Assembly: GCA_003116995.1 (NCBI GenBank)
Contig: BDSL01000146.1
Location: 124,001-188,000 of the forward strand
Source of the DNA: Yamagishiella unicocca
Lineage: Eukaryota > Chlorophyta > Chlorophyceae > Chlamydomonadales > Volvocaceae
Direction of reading: 5' to 3'
DNA: 64,000 bases
The position numbers and the translations under genes are program-made. The stretch's first letter is position 1. Each line of letters opens with the position of its first letter. Shown in pieces: positions 24,277-35,312 of this stretch. The notes beneath the pieces are model-generated. The model was not told where the DNA came from and did not search any database. It saw only the letters and a program-made list of their open reading frames with translations.

Positions 24277-27200
24277 CAGGTGGGTCACCCCACGTGCTGC
24301 CTTCCGCGGCCGGCCCGATAGCATGTTTTAAAAGAAGACATAGCATACGTTCAGACGCCAAAGCGACCAAATGAAACCAACGAAACAATTGAAAACATGT
24401 ATGAAATTGAACAGCATGGAGCAAGCTGAAATGATATGGATGCTAGTATGCGCGCACTCAGCCCGCCACACCCACCTCGCCACCCCGCCGTGCGCAAGCA
24501 AAACACCGTTACAAAGCTCAACAGTCCTCCTATCACGCCCGCTGTTGCCCCACCCAGGCCTGCCTGCCCTGCACCCTTCCGAACTCCCTCGAACCCACCT
24601 CCGCTTCCCCACCGCACTCGCCGTCACCGCCGCCGGGAGGACCGCCCAGAAGCTCGTCGACCAGCGCCAGGCCCGGCCCCGCGTCCCCGGCGCCGAAACC
24701 AGTCCCGCCGCTGCCGTACCCTTGGCCCGGGCCGTACGTCCCTAGCCCCATCGCGCCGCACAACACGTCCGCCAGCCGCCGCTGCGCCGCCTCGCCGCCG
24801 CCATCGCCGCCGCCGCCGCCCTGCTGCCCAAGGCTTCGCACCTGTAGTGCCAGCACCTGCGCCGCCACCGGCAGCTCGTCCGGCTGCTGCTCGGGCAGTA
24901 GCAGCTGCGGCTGGCGCAGTAGCGCGGCTAGAGCGGCTGGGGGGGTGCGGGGCATGCGGGCGAGGCACACAGGGTACACATGAGACCAAAACAGTGAGGG
25001 ACGCGAGGGCCGTCGCGAGTGGGGGAGGGGTGGGTGGGTGGGTGGGTGGGTGGGTGGGTGGGTGGGTGGGTGGGTGGGTGGGCCCTGACTAAACGGTTTT
25101 CCTAAACGATGTTTCTCGCATCCACGGGTCTTCCTCGAAACCTACTGACTGCGAGACCGACCCGTGGGCCGCCTTCAGCTCCGCCCCCTCCCTACCGCGC
25201 CTTACCCAACGCTCGCGCCTCTCCCTCCGCATCCAACACCTCACTGCCGTCAGTGCCGCCGTCACCGCCGCCGCCGCCGCCCTCACCGCCGCCGCCGCCC
25301 GCGACCCCGGGCGCCTCCCCTCCTGCGCGCGCCAGCGGCCTCAGCAGCACCGGCATTACGTGCGACAACAGCCACACCGCCGTCAGCGGCGGCGGCGACG
25401 GTTCTGCAACCAGCGGCGCCGCTTCCCCCGTGGCCGCGGTCGCCGCCTTGTTGCTCTGTCGGCCCCGCTTTTTGCCCTGCGGCATTCAACGGCCGCCAGC
25501 GAATAGACCCTCAGTCCGATGTGCACACCGACTGACTGTACAGCAGTGTACAGCAGCGGGCAGCAGTATACAGCAGCGGGCAGCAGTATACAGCAGTGGA
25601 CGGCGCTTTACAGCAGTGGACCAGCCTTGATGCGCACCGAACCACCCGGTTGGACAGCCCGCTACCGCCCTCCCCTCCCCTCCCCTTCCCGCCCCTCCCC
25701 GGCCCCCCCTTTCCCGCCCCCCTCCCCTTCCCGCCCCGCTCCCCACCTGCTGGCGCTGCTGCGCGGCCGCAGAGGCGGCGACGACGGCGGGGTCGGGGCG
25801 CAGTCGCACCAGCGGCGAGCGGCCCTCTCGCTGCGGCCGCCGCAGCACCGCCAGCGCCGGCACCAGGCCGCCGCCAGCAGCGCTGGCGGCGGCGGTGTTG
25901 GCGGTGCTGACGGCGCTGCTGAAGGGGTCGACGGCGGCGGGGCTGGTCAGCACACGGATGAGCATGTCGGCCGACTGGTGGGGCTGTAGCGAGGCTAGGT
26001 GGCGCAGCAGGGTGGGGGCGACCCACTGCACGTCCTGGGGGCCGAACAGGTCACCTGGGTGGCAGCAGGCGCGGGGGGGGCACCACCGTCAGGTAAGGGT
26101 TTGTCGGGATTTAGTAAGCAGGGGTAAGGGTTTGTACGGGAATTATTAATCAGGGGTAAGGGTTTGCGGGGATTTAGTAAACAGGTAAGGGTTTGTAGGG
26201 GTGGGTTCGACTTACAATACAGGGCCCACCACGCAGGCTGCAGGCGGGGCTGCTCCGTAAAAGGTACCGGGATCGAGCCAGGACAGAGACACGTCACAAA
26301 GCTGGAACATAATGGACAATTGAGGGGCTGGAAGCAGCAGGGACACCCAACGCCCCTACTTCCCTAGCATCGGGTTCCCCGCTAACCACTCTCCTCCTCG
26401 GCGAGCCCCCCCCCTCCCCCCATCAGCCCCATCAGGCCGCAAGCCCTCCCAAAAAGCCCCACCTCGCGCCAGGAGCAGCTCCGTCAGCGCCAGAGGGCTC
26501 ATGACCCACGGGTCGGCCGGCCTCCGCGCCTCCGCCTCCTCCTCGCACACGTGCGCCAGGAGCGCCGCCCAGGGCAGCGCGCGACGGACCCGCGGGTCGG
26601 CCGCAGGCCCCGAAGCAGCTGCTGCGCCCGAAGGGCTACTGCCGTCACCTCCGCTGCCCACGCTGCAAGGCTGTAGCACCGCCGCACCGGCGCTGACCTC
26701 AGTTCCGAGCCGGCGCCTTTTGGGCTGAGGCTCCCCGCGATCCCCTGCCACGTCATCCGCACATCCTACAGCGACCCCCTCGTCAACATCCACGGCCGCG
26801 GCCGCCGGCCCAGCTCCATACGGACCCCCTTTCCGATGCGCGTACGGATCCTGTCCAGGGAGGGTTCCTTCCAGATCCACGGCGACGCTAGCGTCAGTGG
26901 CGGCAGTAGCCGGCCCAGCTGGCGCCGCCACCGCGGCGGCCCGCGGCGGTGGCGGCGGCGGCGGCGGCGCCAGGCCCATCGCGTCCTCCAGCAACCGCAG
27001 TCGCGCGTGCGGCGGCGTCGCGGCCAGACAGTCGCGCACGAAGCGTACGACGGGGCTTCCCGGGATGTACGACACGTCGCGACCGCCACCGTCGTCGTCG
27101 CCGGTTGCGGCGCTGCTCGTCGTCGCCGTGTGCTGCCGGACGAAGGCATCGGCCTGTAGGGCGGTGTGCCGTCCAACGGAGCGCACCAAGCAGGGGACTC

Positions 27201-28616
27201 TCAGGCCTTGAAGCGGATCGCTGGCTGGTGGTTGGTGCGAACCGAGTGCGCCGCACATACAACCAGGGCGTCGGTTCACACCGTGTGGCGAAACACAGCT
27301 CGTAGAGGCCGGCCGGCCCGGACCGGCACCACTACGCCCCCCCTCCCTACCTCCTCCCCCTCCTGTCCTTCCTCGCAACCATACCTCCTCTCCCCCTGTC
27401 TTCCACCCTCGCTCCGAGACACCCTCCTCCCATCACTCCCCCCGCCCCGGCGCCCTACGGTTGCTTTTCGTACACGGGTCTTCCTTTTGCCCCGGCGCCC
27501 TACCGCGGCCGCCAGCACTCCCCCCACCCCGGCTATGCACCAACTACATTTCCCCAGTCGAGTTACCGGTTCTTTACTTGTAACCCCCCGGGCCTACTGC
27601 GGCCGCCAGCACTCCCCCCCCCGGGCCTACCGCGGCCGCCAGCACGTGCGCCTGCAGCTGCGCCTGCTGCGGCCACAGGCACCTCAGCGGCCGAGACACC
27701 TCCCCGAAGCACTGCAGCAGCCACGACAACGGCAGTATGCGGCTGTCGTACCGTACGACAGCGGCCGCCGGCGCCGCCGCGCCCGCCACCCCCCTGCCCA
27801 CCCCTGCCGCTCCCTCCGCCTCCGCCTCCAGCTCCCCCTTTCGGTCCTGCCCGGCCGCTGCCGCTTCCCCCTGCTGCTCCTCTTCTTCAATCCTCAGCTG
27901 CTGGGGGACAGCAGCCAGGCCCGCGGCGGCCGCCCCTCCCTGGAGGCCCCCTCGCTTTGCTCCCTTTTGCTGCCGCTGCTGCTGCCTCTGCTGCGGTAGC
28001 GGCTGGTGAGCCGACGGCGACGACAGCGGCGGCAATGACGGTGGCTGCTGCTTATGGTGGTCGCTGGTGGCTCCCCGGGCGAGGGCCTCCAGGACGGGGC
28101 CCACCACGCAGGCTGCCAGGTGGGGCTGCTCCGAAACCAGCCGCTGGAGCACCTGCCCGGGTACGAGTCGTGGGTCGTCGGAGGGAGGATTCTTCGAAAA
28201 CGGCACCTGGGCCTTACGGCCTGCAACCCCCCCTATCACCATGGGGTGTTGGTGGCGGGGCGCCTCAGTTTCCTATGTCGTGTAACCGGGTCGGCTTCCC
28301 TCCATCCCCCTCTGCCAATACCTCGCCGCGAGGGCTCGGTGAGCAAGTGAGGCCAACCCCCCCCTCCTGCCCTCCTGGCACAACCACCCACCCCTCTCCA
28401 GCTCGAGCTGGGTTACATAACCTGGAGTACGAGCCGCCCAGCCCCCTCCAACTCCCTCAATCCCTTCCCACGGTACCCCGCCTCCCCCACTCGCTCTCCC
28501 GCTTGGCCATCCTCCGCCCCCCCTCCACCCACCTGGTCCAGTCCGCTCCTCAGGTTGGCTGGCCGCGGGTAGGTGGCTGCCACCACCTGTCGCAGCTCTC
28601 CCGGGAAGCCGGGCAG
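22598..28616 (-). CDS. Large Ala-rich, probably helical protein, unrecognised (5' end unresolved)
   Basis: Seven minus-strand exons join in phase: 28616-28533, 28152-27631, 27153-26463, 26054-25747, 25476-25206, 24936-24599 and 23866-22598, giving 1160 aa to the stop. Segments look like amphipathic helical scaffold: VLQRLVSEQPHLAACVVGPV, DVQWVAPTLLRHLASLQPHQ, LTAVWLLSHVMPVLLRPLAR, FLSLLDYLPYGSPVAAAVRS and CMVRVLRRSRVCHEALVRLL. They are spaced by Ala, Gly and Pro runs, a basic KRRR patch and a Gln-rich linker. No enzymatic motif was found. The chain style recalls Mediator or Integrator scaffold subunits, but I do not recognise a family. Further 5' exons probably lie at about 29.14-29.31 kb (SVRAAVVGLLRRERSDEQAL) and 29.85-29.95 kb (LLRSVLQAAGLPYIQGG); their frames could not be settled. 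Confidence 0.65.
24059..24135. repeat. 15-bp tandem repeat, AATGCTTCAGACGTA type
   Basis: About five units of AATGCTTCAGACGTA with small changes, in the last intron of the Ala-rich gene. Confidence 0.8.
24236..24280. repeat. (CAG)n microsatellite
   Basis: About 13 CAG units ending in TAGCAG, in the last intron of the Ala-rich gene; not in a predicted exon. Confidence 0.85.
25023..25082. repeat. (GGTG)n microsatellite
   Basis: Uninterrupted GGTG tetramers, about 14 units, in an intron of the Ala-rich gene. Confidence 0.85.
26090..26205. repeat. TAAGGGTTTG intronic tandem repeat
   Basis: Four imperfect units of about 30-38 bp, each with TAAGGGTTTG followed by a variant of GGGATTTAGTAA-CAGG, in an intron of the Ala-rich gene. 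Confidence 0.75.
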
Positions 28617-30427
28617 CTGGGAGGTGGGGTGGTTGCACCAGGAGGGCACGAGGAGTCAGGAGGTTCGAGGAAGACCCGTGGATGCCCGGAAAAACCGTTT
28701 AGGAGTCAGGAGGTGGGGTGGTTACACCACGAGGGCATTACCAGTCAGGGAGGCGTGAGCTGGTAGGTGGGGAAGTGCCGCGGGGCGTGTAACGAGCAGA
28801 AGCCAGGAGGGCGGGCGAGGGGTTGGTGCGTTCGGAATGAATTGATTGGTGGCGAGCAGGGTTAGGTCGACAGGAACCCAACGGAGGAGGGTCGGTGCGG
28901 CTACTGGGCGGACAAAAGGTCCGCGTGCGGTGTCACGGAGGAAGGAGGGGGCCCCGGGGGGAGTGTGGAGGTCCAGGAGGGGGAGCCCTCGCAGTTGCTT
29001 GGACCCGTCTGCTGCAAGCTTGCGCCACCCCGACCGCGTGTCCTGTCTGCCCCTCCCTCGCGCGTCGTGACGCCCTCCGAGTCCCACATAATGCCTGGTG
29101 CCTACTGCCCGATGCCTACTGCCTGCTGCCTCATGCCTACCAACGCCTGCTCATCACTCCTCTCCCGCCGGAGCAACCCAACCACGGCTGCCCTAACGCT
29201 CGCGCTACAGGCGCGCGGCCTGGGGCAGCAGGGGGGAGCAGGGGGCAGCAGGGCGAGGGAGATCACCATCCCTGGAGCCCTCACGCACCTGACTGGCCTC
29301 CGACAGCAGCGACCAGGAGCCGCCGATGCCCTGCGGAGTCGGAGGGGCAGGGAGGGGAAGGTCGAGGGAGTTGTGTTTGGGTGCGGTTGGTGAAGGGGGG
29401 TGACGAGGGTGCGGTTGGTGAAGGGGGGTGCGGTTGGTGAAGGGGGGTGCGGTTGGTGAAGGGGGGTGCGGTTGGTGAAGGGGGGTGCGGTTGGTGAAGA
29501 GGGTGCGGTTGGTGAAGGGGGATGCGGTTGGTGAAGGGGGCGCAGGGTCCACGGGGTACCTGCCGCACAAACAAACCAACCGAATAAATTTACAACGCGG
29601 TAGCGGAGACCTCCTGTCAACGCCTGTCAACCGCAATCGCGGCCTCACAACATATGCAGCTCCCCTCCACAGCGTTCCCTGCTGTGTGCCACCGTGGGAT
29701 AGTAGGATGAAGGGTACGCGCCGGAGGGTGCGCTGCAAGGGTGCAGTGGGAGGGATGCGTGCGGGGCGGGGCCGGAGGTAGGTGCGGCCGACCAGGACCG
29801 CCAAGCGCGCCTTGAAACCTTCGCACCTTGCTAGAGGCCGCATTGTTGCCACCGCCTTGGATGTAGGGCAGCCCCGCTGCTTGGAGCACGCTGCGAAGCA
29901 GCGATGCCGGACCGGCATCATGGGCTCCGCCTCCTGCATGCGGTATATGCTGTTGCTGTTTGTGACAGTGATCATACATGTGAGAGTTGGATCATTGCGT
30001 GCATACGGTGGTACTGACTTCTGTTGGATTTTGGTCCATGCGCCGGAACCGGGTTCCGGGGCCGGCCGCGGTTCCTAGTCCTAGTCAAGGAAGTTGACCG
30101 CAGCCATATTACGCATTAATTATGTCTGGAACCAATTTGACCAACTGTAGGACATTTCCAGGGCAAAGATGGGCTCGCTGCGGCGGCGGAAATCGGCTAG
30201 CGCAAACTCAGCGCCAAGCCCGAGTCCTCGTCGGAAGGTGCCACAGCACGAATCCTGACGCCTATGAGCTGGAAATGGAGATGCGTCTGGATGCCCTCAA
30301 GGTCCGCATCTGCGCCCATGCGTCCTCGCATGCCTGGCAACATGTCAGCTTGCGGCGCACGTCCAGTGCGCGACAACCTTTCCAACGATGACATCCGCCG
30401 ATTAGCCTTTCTGCTACCTCTGCGCAG
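28617..30427. other. Probable 5' exons and introns of the Ala-rich gene, then promoter region
   Basis: It holds two or three candidate minus-strand exons of the Ala-rich gene (see that entry) and a 20-21-bp minisatellite, GGTGCGGTTGGTGAAGGGG, at about 29390-29545. The region 29.98-30.43 kb separates two divergent genes and should hold both promoters and the unresolved first exon(s) of the TrmJ-like gene. Confidence 0.45.
29390..29545. repeat. GGTGCGGTTGGTGAAGGGG minisatellite
   Basis: About eight near-perfect units of 20-21 bp. On the minus strand it reads as Pro/His-rich frames that should not be taken as coding. Confidence 0.85.
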
Positions 30428-32214
30428 CCGGCCATCATCCTGGTGGAGCCGCAAATCGGTGAGAACATCGGCTCGGCTGCGCGGGCAATGAAGAACTTCG
30501 GCCTGAGCGACCTGCGCCTCGTCAGGCCTCGGGATGGATGGCCCAATCCGGTAGCTGACGCCACGGCCTCCCACGCGGCCGACCTGCTGCGCTCAGCTCG
30601 ACTGTACGACAGCGTGGCCGATGCAATCGCAGACTTGGACAGGGTCTACGCCGCTACGGCGCGCACCAGGTGTGGTTGGGGTGCTGAAGGGCCTTCGGCA
30701 TCGGCTAGTAATCTGCGAATAGGATGGAGCCCCGTCCCGCCGTTGCAAGCTTGCAACGCGACACGGCTTTTGGGAGAGGCTTCGGGTTAAGTTAGGGCAG
30801 GCATGGATTGCGATGCTCTTCACGTGGGTTGCGAATTGGGAAACATTGACATTATCAAACTATGGCAACGCGCAACTCTGCCGGCCGACGTTGTAACCGG
30901 GATGTGTGCCCGCCACCGCCGCCTGGGGCCTACCGCCGGCCCAGCGCCTCTCCCCCGGCTTGACCGCCATCCTCCATCGTCCCCCTTGCTTTCCCCTCCC
31001 CACCCGCCCCCACCCGCCCCAACCCCCCCAGGTTCATGAACAAGGCCTTCGTCACCAGCCGCCAGCTTCCGGGCGACCTGCGCCAGCTGGCGGTCGTAGC
31101 AGCGGAGGCCGCCCAGGCCGCCGCCGCTGCGGCTGCTGCCACCGCCACTCCAACCGGACCCACCGGACCGTCACCAAGCGCCGACAGTGCCTCCGCCGCT
31201 GCGGACGCCACCGCCCCCGGACCCACCCGCGCTTCCGCTCCAGCCGCTATTCCCTCCACCTCGCTGACACCACCGATGTACGCCGTAACCGCAAACCAAC
31301 CGCTAACCGCCTCACCCCCCAGCTCGCCAGCGCCCAGTCCAACCACGATCGCCACCACCGCCACCGCGCCACCGTCACCCTTGCCAGAATGGCCGTCATC
31401 ACCATGGTCACCATCATCATTATCACCATCATCAGCAGCAGCAGCTGTGGTGGCCGGCAGTCCTCGCGGTCCTCGCGCCGGCGTGCTGTTCGGTCGCGAG
31501 AGCAGCGGCCTCACCAACGAGGAGGTGGCCATGGCCAACAAGGTCCTCACCATCGAGGCCGACCCCGCCTACCCCGTCCTCAACATGGCGCAAGCCATCG
31601 TGTGTACGGCGTACGAGCTGCACCATGCGAGGCTGGACGCCGCGGGGGCGTCAGTCGTAGGTGCAGACGCTGACGCAGCGACAGCGCCGCCGGCGCCGGC
31701 GTCAGCCGGCGCCGAGGCGGCGCCGCTGAGTGAGGGAGCATCATCCAGCGGCGGCGGCAGTGGCGGCGGCGGTGGCGGTGGCGGCGGCGGCGGCAGTGGC
31801 GGCGGCAGTGGCGGCGGCGGCGGCAGTGGCGGCGGCGGCGGTGGCGGCGGTGGCGCGGTGAGCAGCAGCGCGGAGGAGCTGCGGCAGCGCGCCGCGGCTC
31901 TGGAGCTGGCCACCCGGGGTGACGTGGACAACTTCCTGGGGCGCCTGGTCTCGGAGCTGGACGGCTCGGGGTTCTTCGAGAGTGCACACAAGCGGCCGGC
32001 GACGCTGCTGAGCATCCGCAACCTGGCGGCCAAGGCGGAGCGCATGACGCGGCAGGAGGTGGCGCTGCTGCACGGCATGCTGAGCAAGCTGGCGGGGGTG
32101 CGGGCGGGGAACAGGAGGCCGGCGGGGAAGCAGCAGCAGCAGCAGCAGGGGGCGAAGGAGCAGCAGCAGCAGGGCGACGAGCAGCAGCAGCAGCAAGGGG
32201 ACCAGGAGCGGTGA
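30428..32214 (+). CDS. TrmJ-like SPOUT RNA 2'-O-methyltransferase
   Basis: Two exons, 30428-30669 and 31032-32214 (stop TGA 32212-32214), join in phase 2 (AG|G) to give 474 aa; a 5' exon with the start codon is missing from my model, because the frame is closed upstream of the CAG acceptor at 30425-30427. It has the SpoU/TrmJ motifs: AIILVEPQIGENIGSAARAM and NFGLSDLRLVRPRDGWPN, then at about residues 231-241 GVLFGRESSGL and later PAYPVLNMAQAI, the knotted SAM-binding end. TrmJ methylates the 2'-O of nucleotide 32 in tRNA; bacterial relatives are the closest in style, so an organellar role is likely but not shown. About 125 low-complexity residues (Ala, Pro, Thr, His-rich) are inserted between the two halves. 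A Gly-Gly-Gly-Ser run and a poly-Gln tail follow. Confidence 0.85.
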
Positions 32215-33096
32215 GACGGCAGGCCCCGCAGGCAGGGCTATCGGTGCGTTTGTAGTGCGGAGAGAGGGAGAGAGCGGACGCGGAGAGGCAGAGAGAGCGG
32301 ACGCGGAGAGAAAGAGAGAGCGGACGCGGAGAGGGGGAGAAAGAGAGAGCAAACGCGGAGACTGGGGGGGGAAAGAGGTCGAAGCTGTACAGCTGGAGTT
32401 GGGGCGGTGGGACGGGCGCTATTGGGTCCATCCCGGGAAGGATGGGAGTGGTACGCGCGGCACCGTAGACACACGCGGGCGGTCAAGGTCGCACCCAGCC
32501 TGCACTCGCCAACCACGTGTTTGTAGGTGGAGCATGGCACCAGTCGTTGTCCTTGCGATGGCATTCGGAGCTGGGCTGTACGGACGAGGGCGAAGGGGCT
32601 AGGGCGAAGGGCTGTCATGTGGGACTTGATTGCACTACCGTTTGAGGACCGGTGACGTTCGATATCCAAGAGCCAAAGGAGGCTAGGCCGGCTGAACGGG
32701 CCCGACTTCTGTGGGTGGCTGCATGCGCGTTTTTTACGAGTGCTTGCTGTGACTGGCTGCGATCATAGGATCAGCATGACGACACGACGATTCGTCTTCT
32801 CAGATATGAGCGATCTGATTGCAAACTTGGACGTTGGAATTCCCGTAATGGAGAGATTGGCGGCTTCTCTTCCCTTTGTGCAGCTTAAATGAAATTTGCA
32901 TGCCAAAGCCCTGCGGTTCACAGCTCTCGGCTCGGAGACGACCCCCGCGTGATGCATGCCTGCATCGGAAAATTGTACAGCCAGGTGCAATGGGGTACAA
33001 CATCCATCGTACGGGGCTGGAGCTTGAGTACATAGGGACCACTGCCCAGCAGACGTTCCAGCGCATTAGTCTCGTCTCTGCAATCGTTTAGCGCCA
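32215..33096. other. Intergenic, GGACGCGGAGAG repeat and promoter side of next gene
   Basis: At 32255-32360 there is a purine-rich tandem repeat (about 22 bp, GAGAGCGGACGCGGAGAG core). A 38-codon ORF at 32776-32892 (MTTRRFVFSDMSDLIANL...) lies upstream of the transglutaminase-like gene; it could be an upstream exon or ORF, or chance. Confidence 0.4.
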
Positions 33097-35312
33097 ATGT
33101 CAATATCACGCTTAGCGGTCTGCGTCACTGCAGTGCTGCTTCTTTCCATTCCGCGATGCAGCCTTGCGGCCCGCGACATACCTCGAGACGGGGAGTTGAT
33201 CGCCAGCGATCATGAAGGCATCATAGGTGATGTCCTGAATGTCGGAATCAACGAGGAGCCTTCACGCGAAGAGAAGGCGTGCCTCCGTTACCTTGCACAG
33301 TATATGCCGGAAGCCGACAGGAAGGCGCTACATTACGACTTTCTGCACAACCAAGTGCATCTGGCTCTCCAGGCCCGCGCGGACAACGACTGGGCCCTTG
33401 ACCTCCCTTGGGATATTTTCCTAAATTACGTCTTGGTAGGTTTAAATGAAGGCTTTCTTTTCTCAATTATTCGGACCCTTACTGCTTAGCATGTCCGTTC
33501 ATACCATTGCGTCAAAGCGGGGCAGCCCGCAGCTCCGCACCACGACAGGTGCACGTGACACGAGGCGCGGCAACCAAATCTAACTGATCACCCCAATCGC
33601 TCCTGCCCCTCCCTGAACCATCCATCCCCTCTCCGCCCTCAGCCGTACGCCAGCTTGGACGAGCCCCGCGAGGACTGGCGCACCAGCTTCTACGCGAAGT
33701 TCGCGCCGCTGGTTGGCGGAACGAGCAGCACGCTGGAGGCGGCCGTGGCGCTCAATTATCAAATATGGACGCTGGGCGACTGGAACATAACATTTAAGTC
33801 GGCGCAGACGCCCGAAATCATGTCGCCCAGTCAGGTCATTGAGCACGGCTACGCCTCTTGCACGGGCTTGGCGATCTTCTTCGTGGACGCCTGCCGCGCT
33901 GTGGGCATCCCAGCACGAGTCGCAGGTGGGCGAAAGTTTCGCACACGTGAGGGGGCAGGAGGGTGGTTGTGTGTTTGTTCGCACACGTGAGGGAGCAGGA
34001 GGGTGGTTGTGTGTTTGTTCGCACACATGAGGGAGCAGGAGGGTGGTTGTGTGTTTGTTCGCACACATGAGGGAGCAGGAGGGTGGTTGTGTGTTTGTTC
34101 GCACACATGAGGGAGCAGGAGGGTGGTTGTGTGTTTGTTCGCACACATGAGGGAGCAGGAGGGTGGTTGTGTCTTTGTTCGCACACGTGAGGGAGCAGGA
34201 GGGTGGTTGTGTGTTTTAGGGAGGTAGCGGGGGGGAGGTAGCGGGGGGGGAGAGGTAAGAGGCTGCATGGGTCGGGTACGATAGCAACGGGTGACGCGGT
34301 GTGGTGTACACGGTTGCGGCGGACAGGCACGTGTGGGCGTGCATCATGTCGACTCGGGGGGCGGGGTACCGCGGTGGGCTGCTGGCGTGACCGTCGTGGG
34401 GGCGATGCGCGATCTGTCGTACGGATCGCCAGCTATCAGGGCGCCCTTGCGGCTTGAGCAGCACAAGCTACAGAGCGGGGGGCATAAGAAAACCCGCGAA
34501 TCCACGGGGGGGGGGTAGGGCGGAGGCGGCCAGAAGAAGGACCTCCGAGCCCCTTTACCGGCCCCCGCCCTCACGATGCATGCCAAATAAACCCCGTCCA
34601 TAACTGGACGGGGTACGGGTTCCGGTGTGCTGTGGATTGCCTACTGTTTCAACCGGCACGTATGATGGCTGTGTTCGTGCGCGTTTGTTACGCTATTTGG
34701 TGCGGCCCTTTCCCGTCCCCCGGCGAATATGTCTTGTTGGAGACACACCGTACAAGTACGCAGCCATCACCTTTTGGGGCGCGATGCGCTGATTCGTCAC
34801 GCTGCTGCTGCTTCCGCACCGACCCTCGCCCTGCCCGCATCCTTCCTCCCGTTCCCCACGTCTCCCCACGCCCAGGCATTGCCGAATGGAAGGGGTCCGG
34901 CGGCAACCACAACTGGGTGGAGGTGTGGCACAACGGCGTCTGGTCCTTCTCTGAGCCCCTAGGCTGGCCCGACCGGCCATGGAACCAGACGTGGTTCTTC
35001 CCGGATCCCGTACAGAAGTCCGTGCCGCACAGCTACGCGAACGGCGTGTACAGCACGTCGTTCAAGCGCACGGGCATTTTGTTTCCGCTGGCTTGGCACG
35101 ACGAGTACGAGTCACAAGTGCCGGCGCACGAGGTCACGAAGTACTACATCGACGCCGCTGCCGCACAGGACCCCGCGGTGGCGGGTAGCGGAGAGCGGCA
35201 GGGCGCCCAGGAGGCTGCTGGCGCGGATGTGGATGTGGCGAATATGGCGAATATGGCGGATGGGGCGGTTGCCAGCTTGATCGTCGGGAGCAGCACCAGT
35301 GTTGTACGCTAA
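33097..35312 (+). CDS. Secreted transglutaminase-like protein, 3 exons, 352 aa
   Basis: Exons 33097-33435, 33643-33925 and 34876-35312 (stop TAA) join at phases 0 and 1 to 352 aa. The N-terminus is a clear signal peptide (MSISR, then the hydrophobic LAVCVTAVLLLSIP core, SLAA cleavage region). The transglutaminase-like core follows: YASCTGLAIFFVDACRAVGI with probable nucleophile Cys186, IPARVAG, GGNHNWVEVW with probable His219, and EPLGWPDRPWNQTWFFPDP with an Asp probably completing the triad. Family members are papain-fold peptidases, transamidases or peptide deamidases; substrate unknown. The C-terminus has no transmembrane segment, so extracellular or periplasmic-space location is inferred. 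The 950-bp second intron holds a 40-bp minisatellite. AATAAA at about 35502 follows the stop by 190 nt. Confidence 0.85.
33938..34215. repeat. 40-bp minisatellite in transglutaminase-like intron 2
   Basis: About seven near-identical direct 40-bp units (GTTTGTTCGCACACATGAGG + GAGCAGGAGGGTGGTTGTGT) with almost no variation between copies. No spacers exist between units, so this is not CRISPR-like. Confidence 0.9.

Noticed and set aside
24236..24280. Poly-Gln coding CAG repeat
   Set aside because: It falls in an intron of a minus-strand gene, and no plus-strand exon model includes it.
28660..28700. GGTTCGAGG as a Pol III B box
   Set aside because: It is part of the short dispersed GAGGAAGACCCGTGGATGC repeat, with no A box or stems.
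29102..29620. His/Pro-rich minus-strand ORFs
   Set aside because: They are generated by the GGTGCGGTTGGTGAAGGGG minisatellite.
33938..34215. Regular 40-bp repeats resembling a CRISPR array
   Set aside because: Units abut directly with no unique spacers, and the DNA is eukaryotic intron; it is a minisatellite.
33580..34330. Minus-strand frames with repeated CEQTHNHPPAPS
   Set aside because: They arise from the 40-bp intronic minisatellite of the transglutaminase-like gene.
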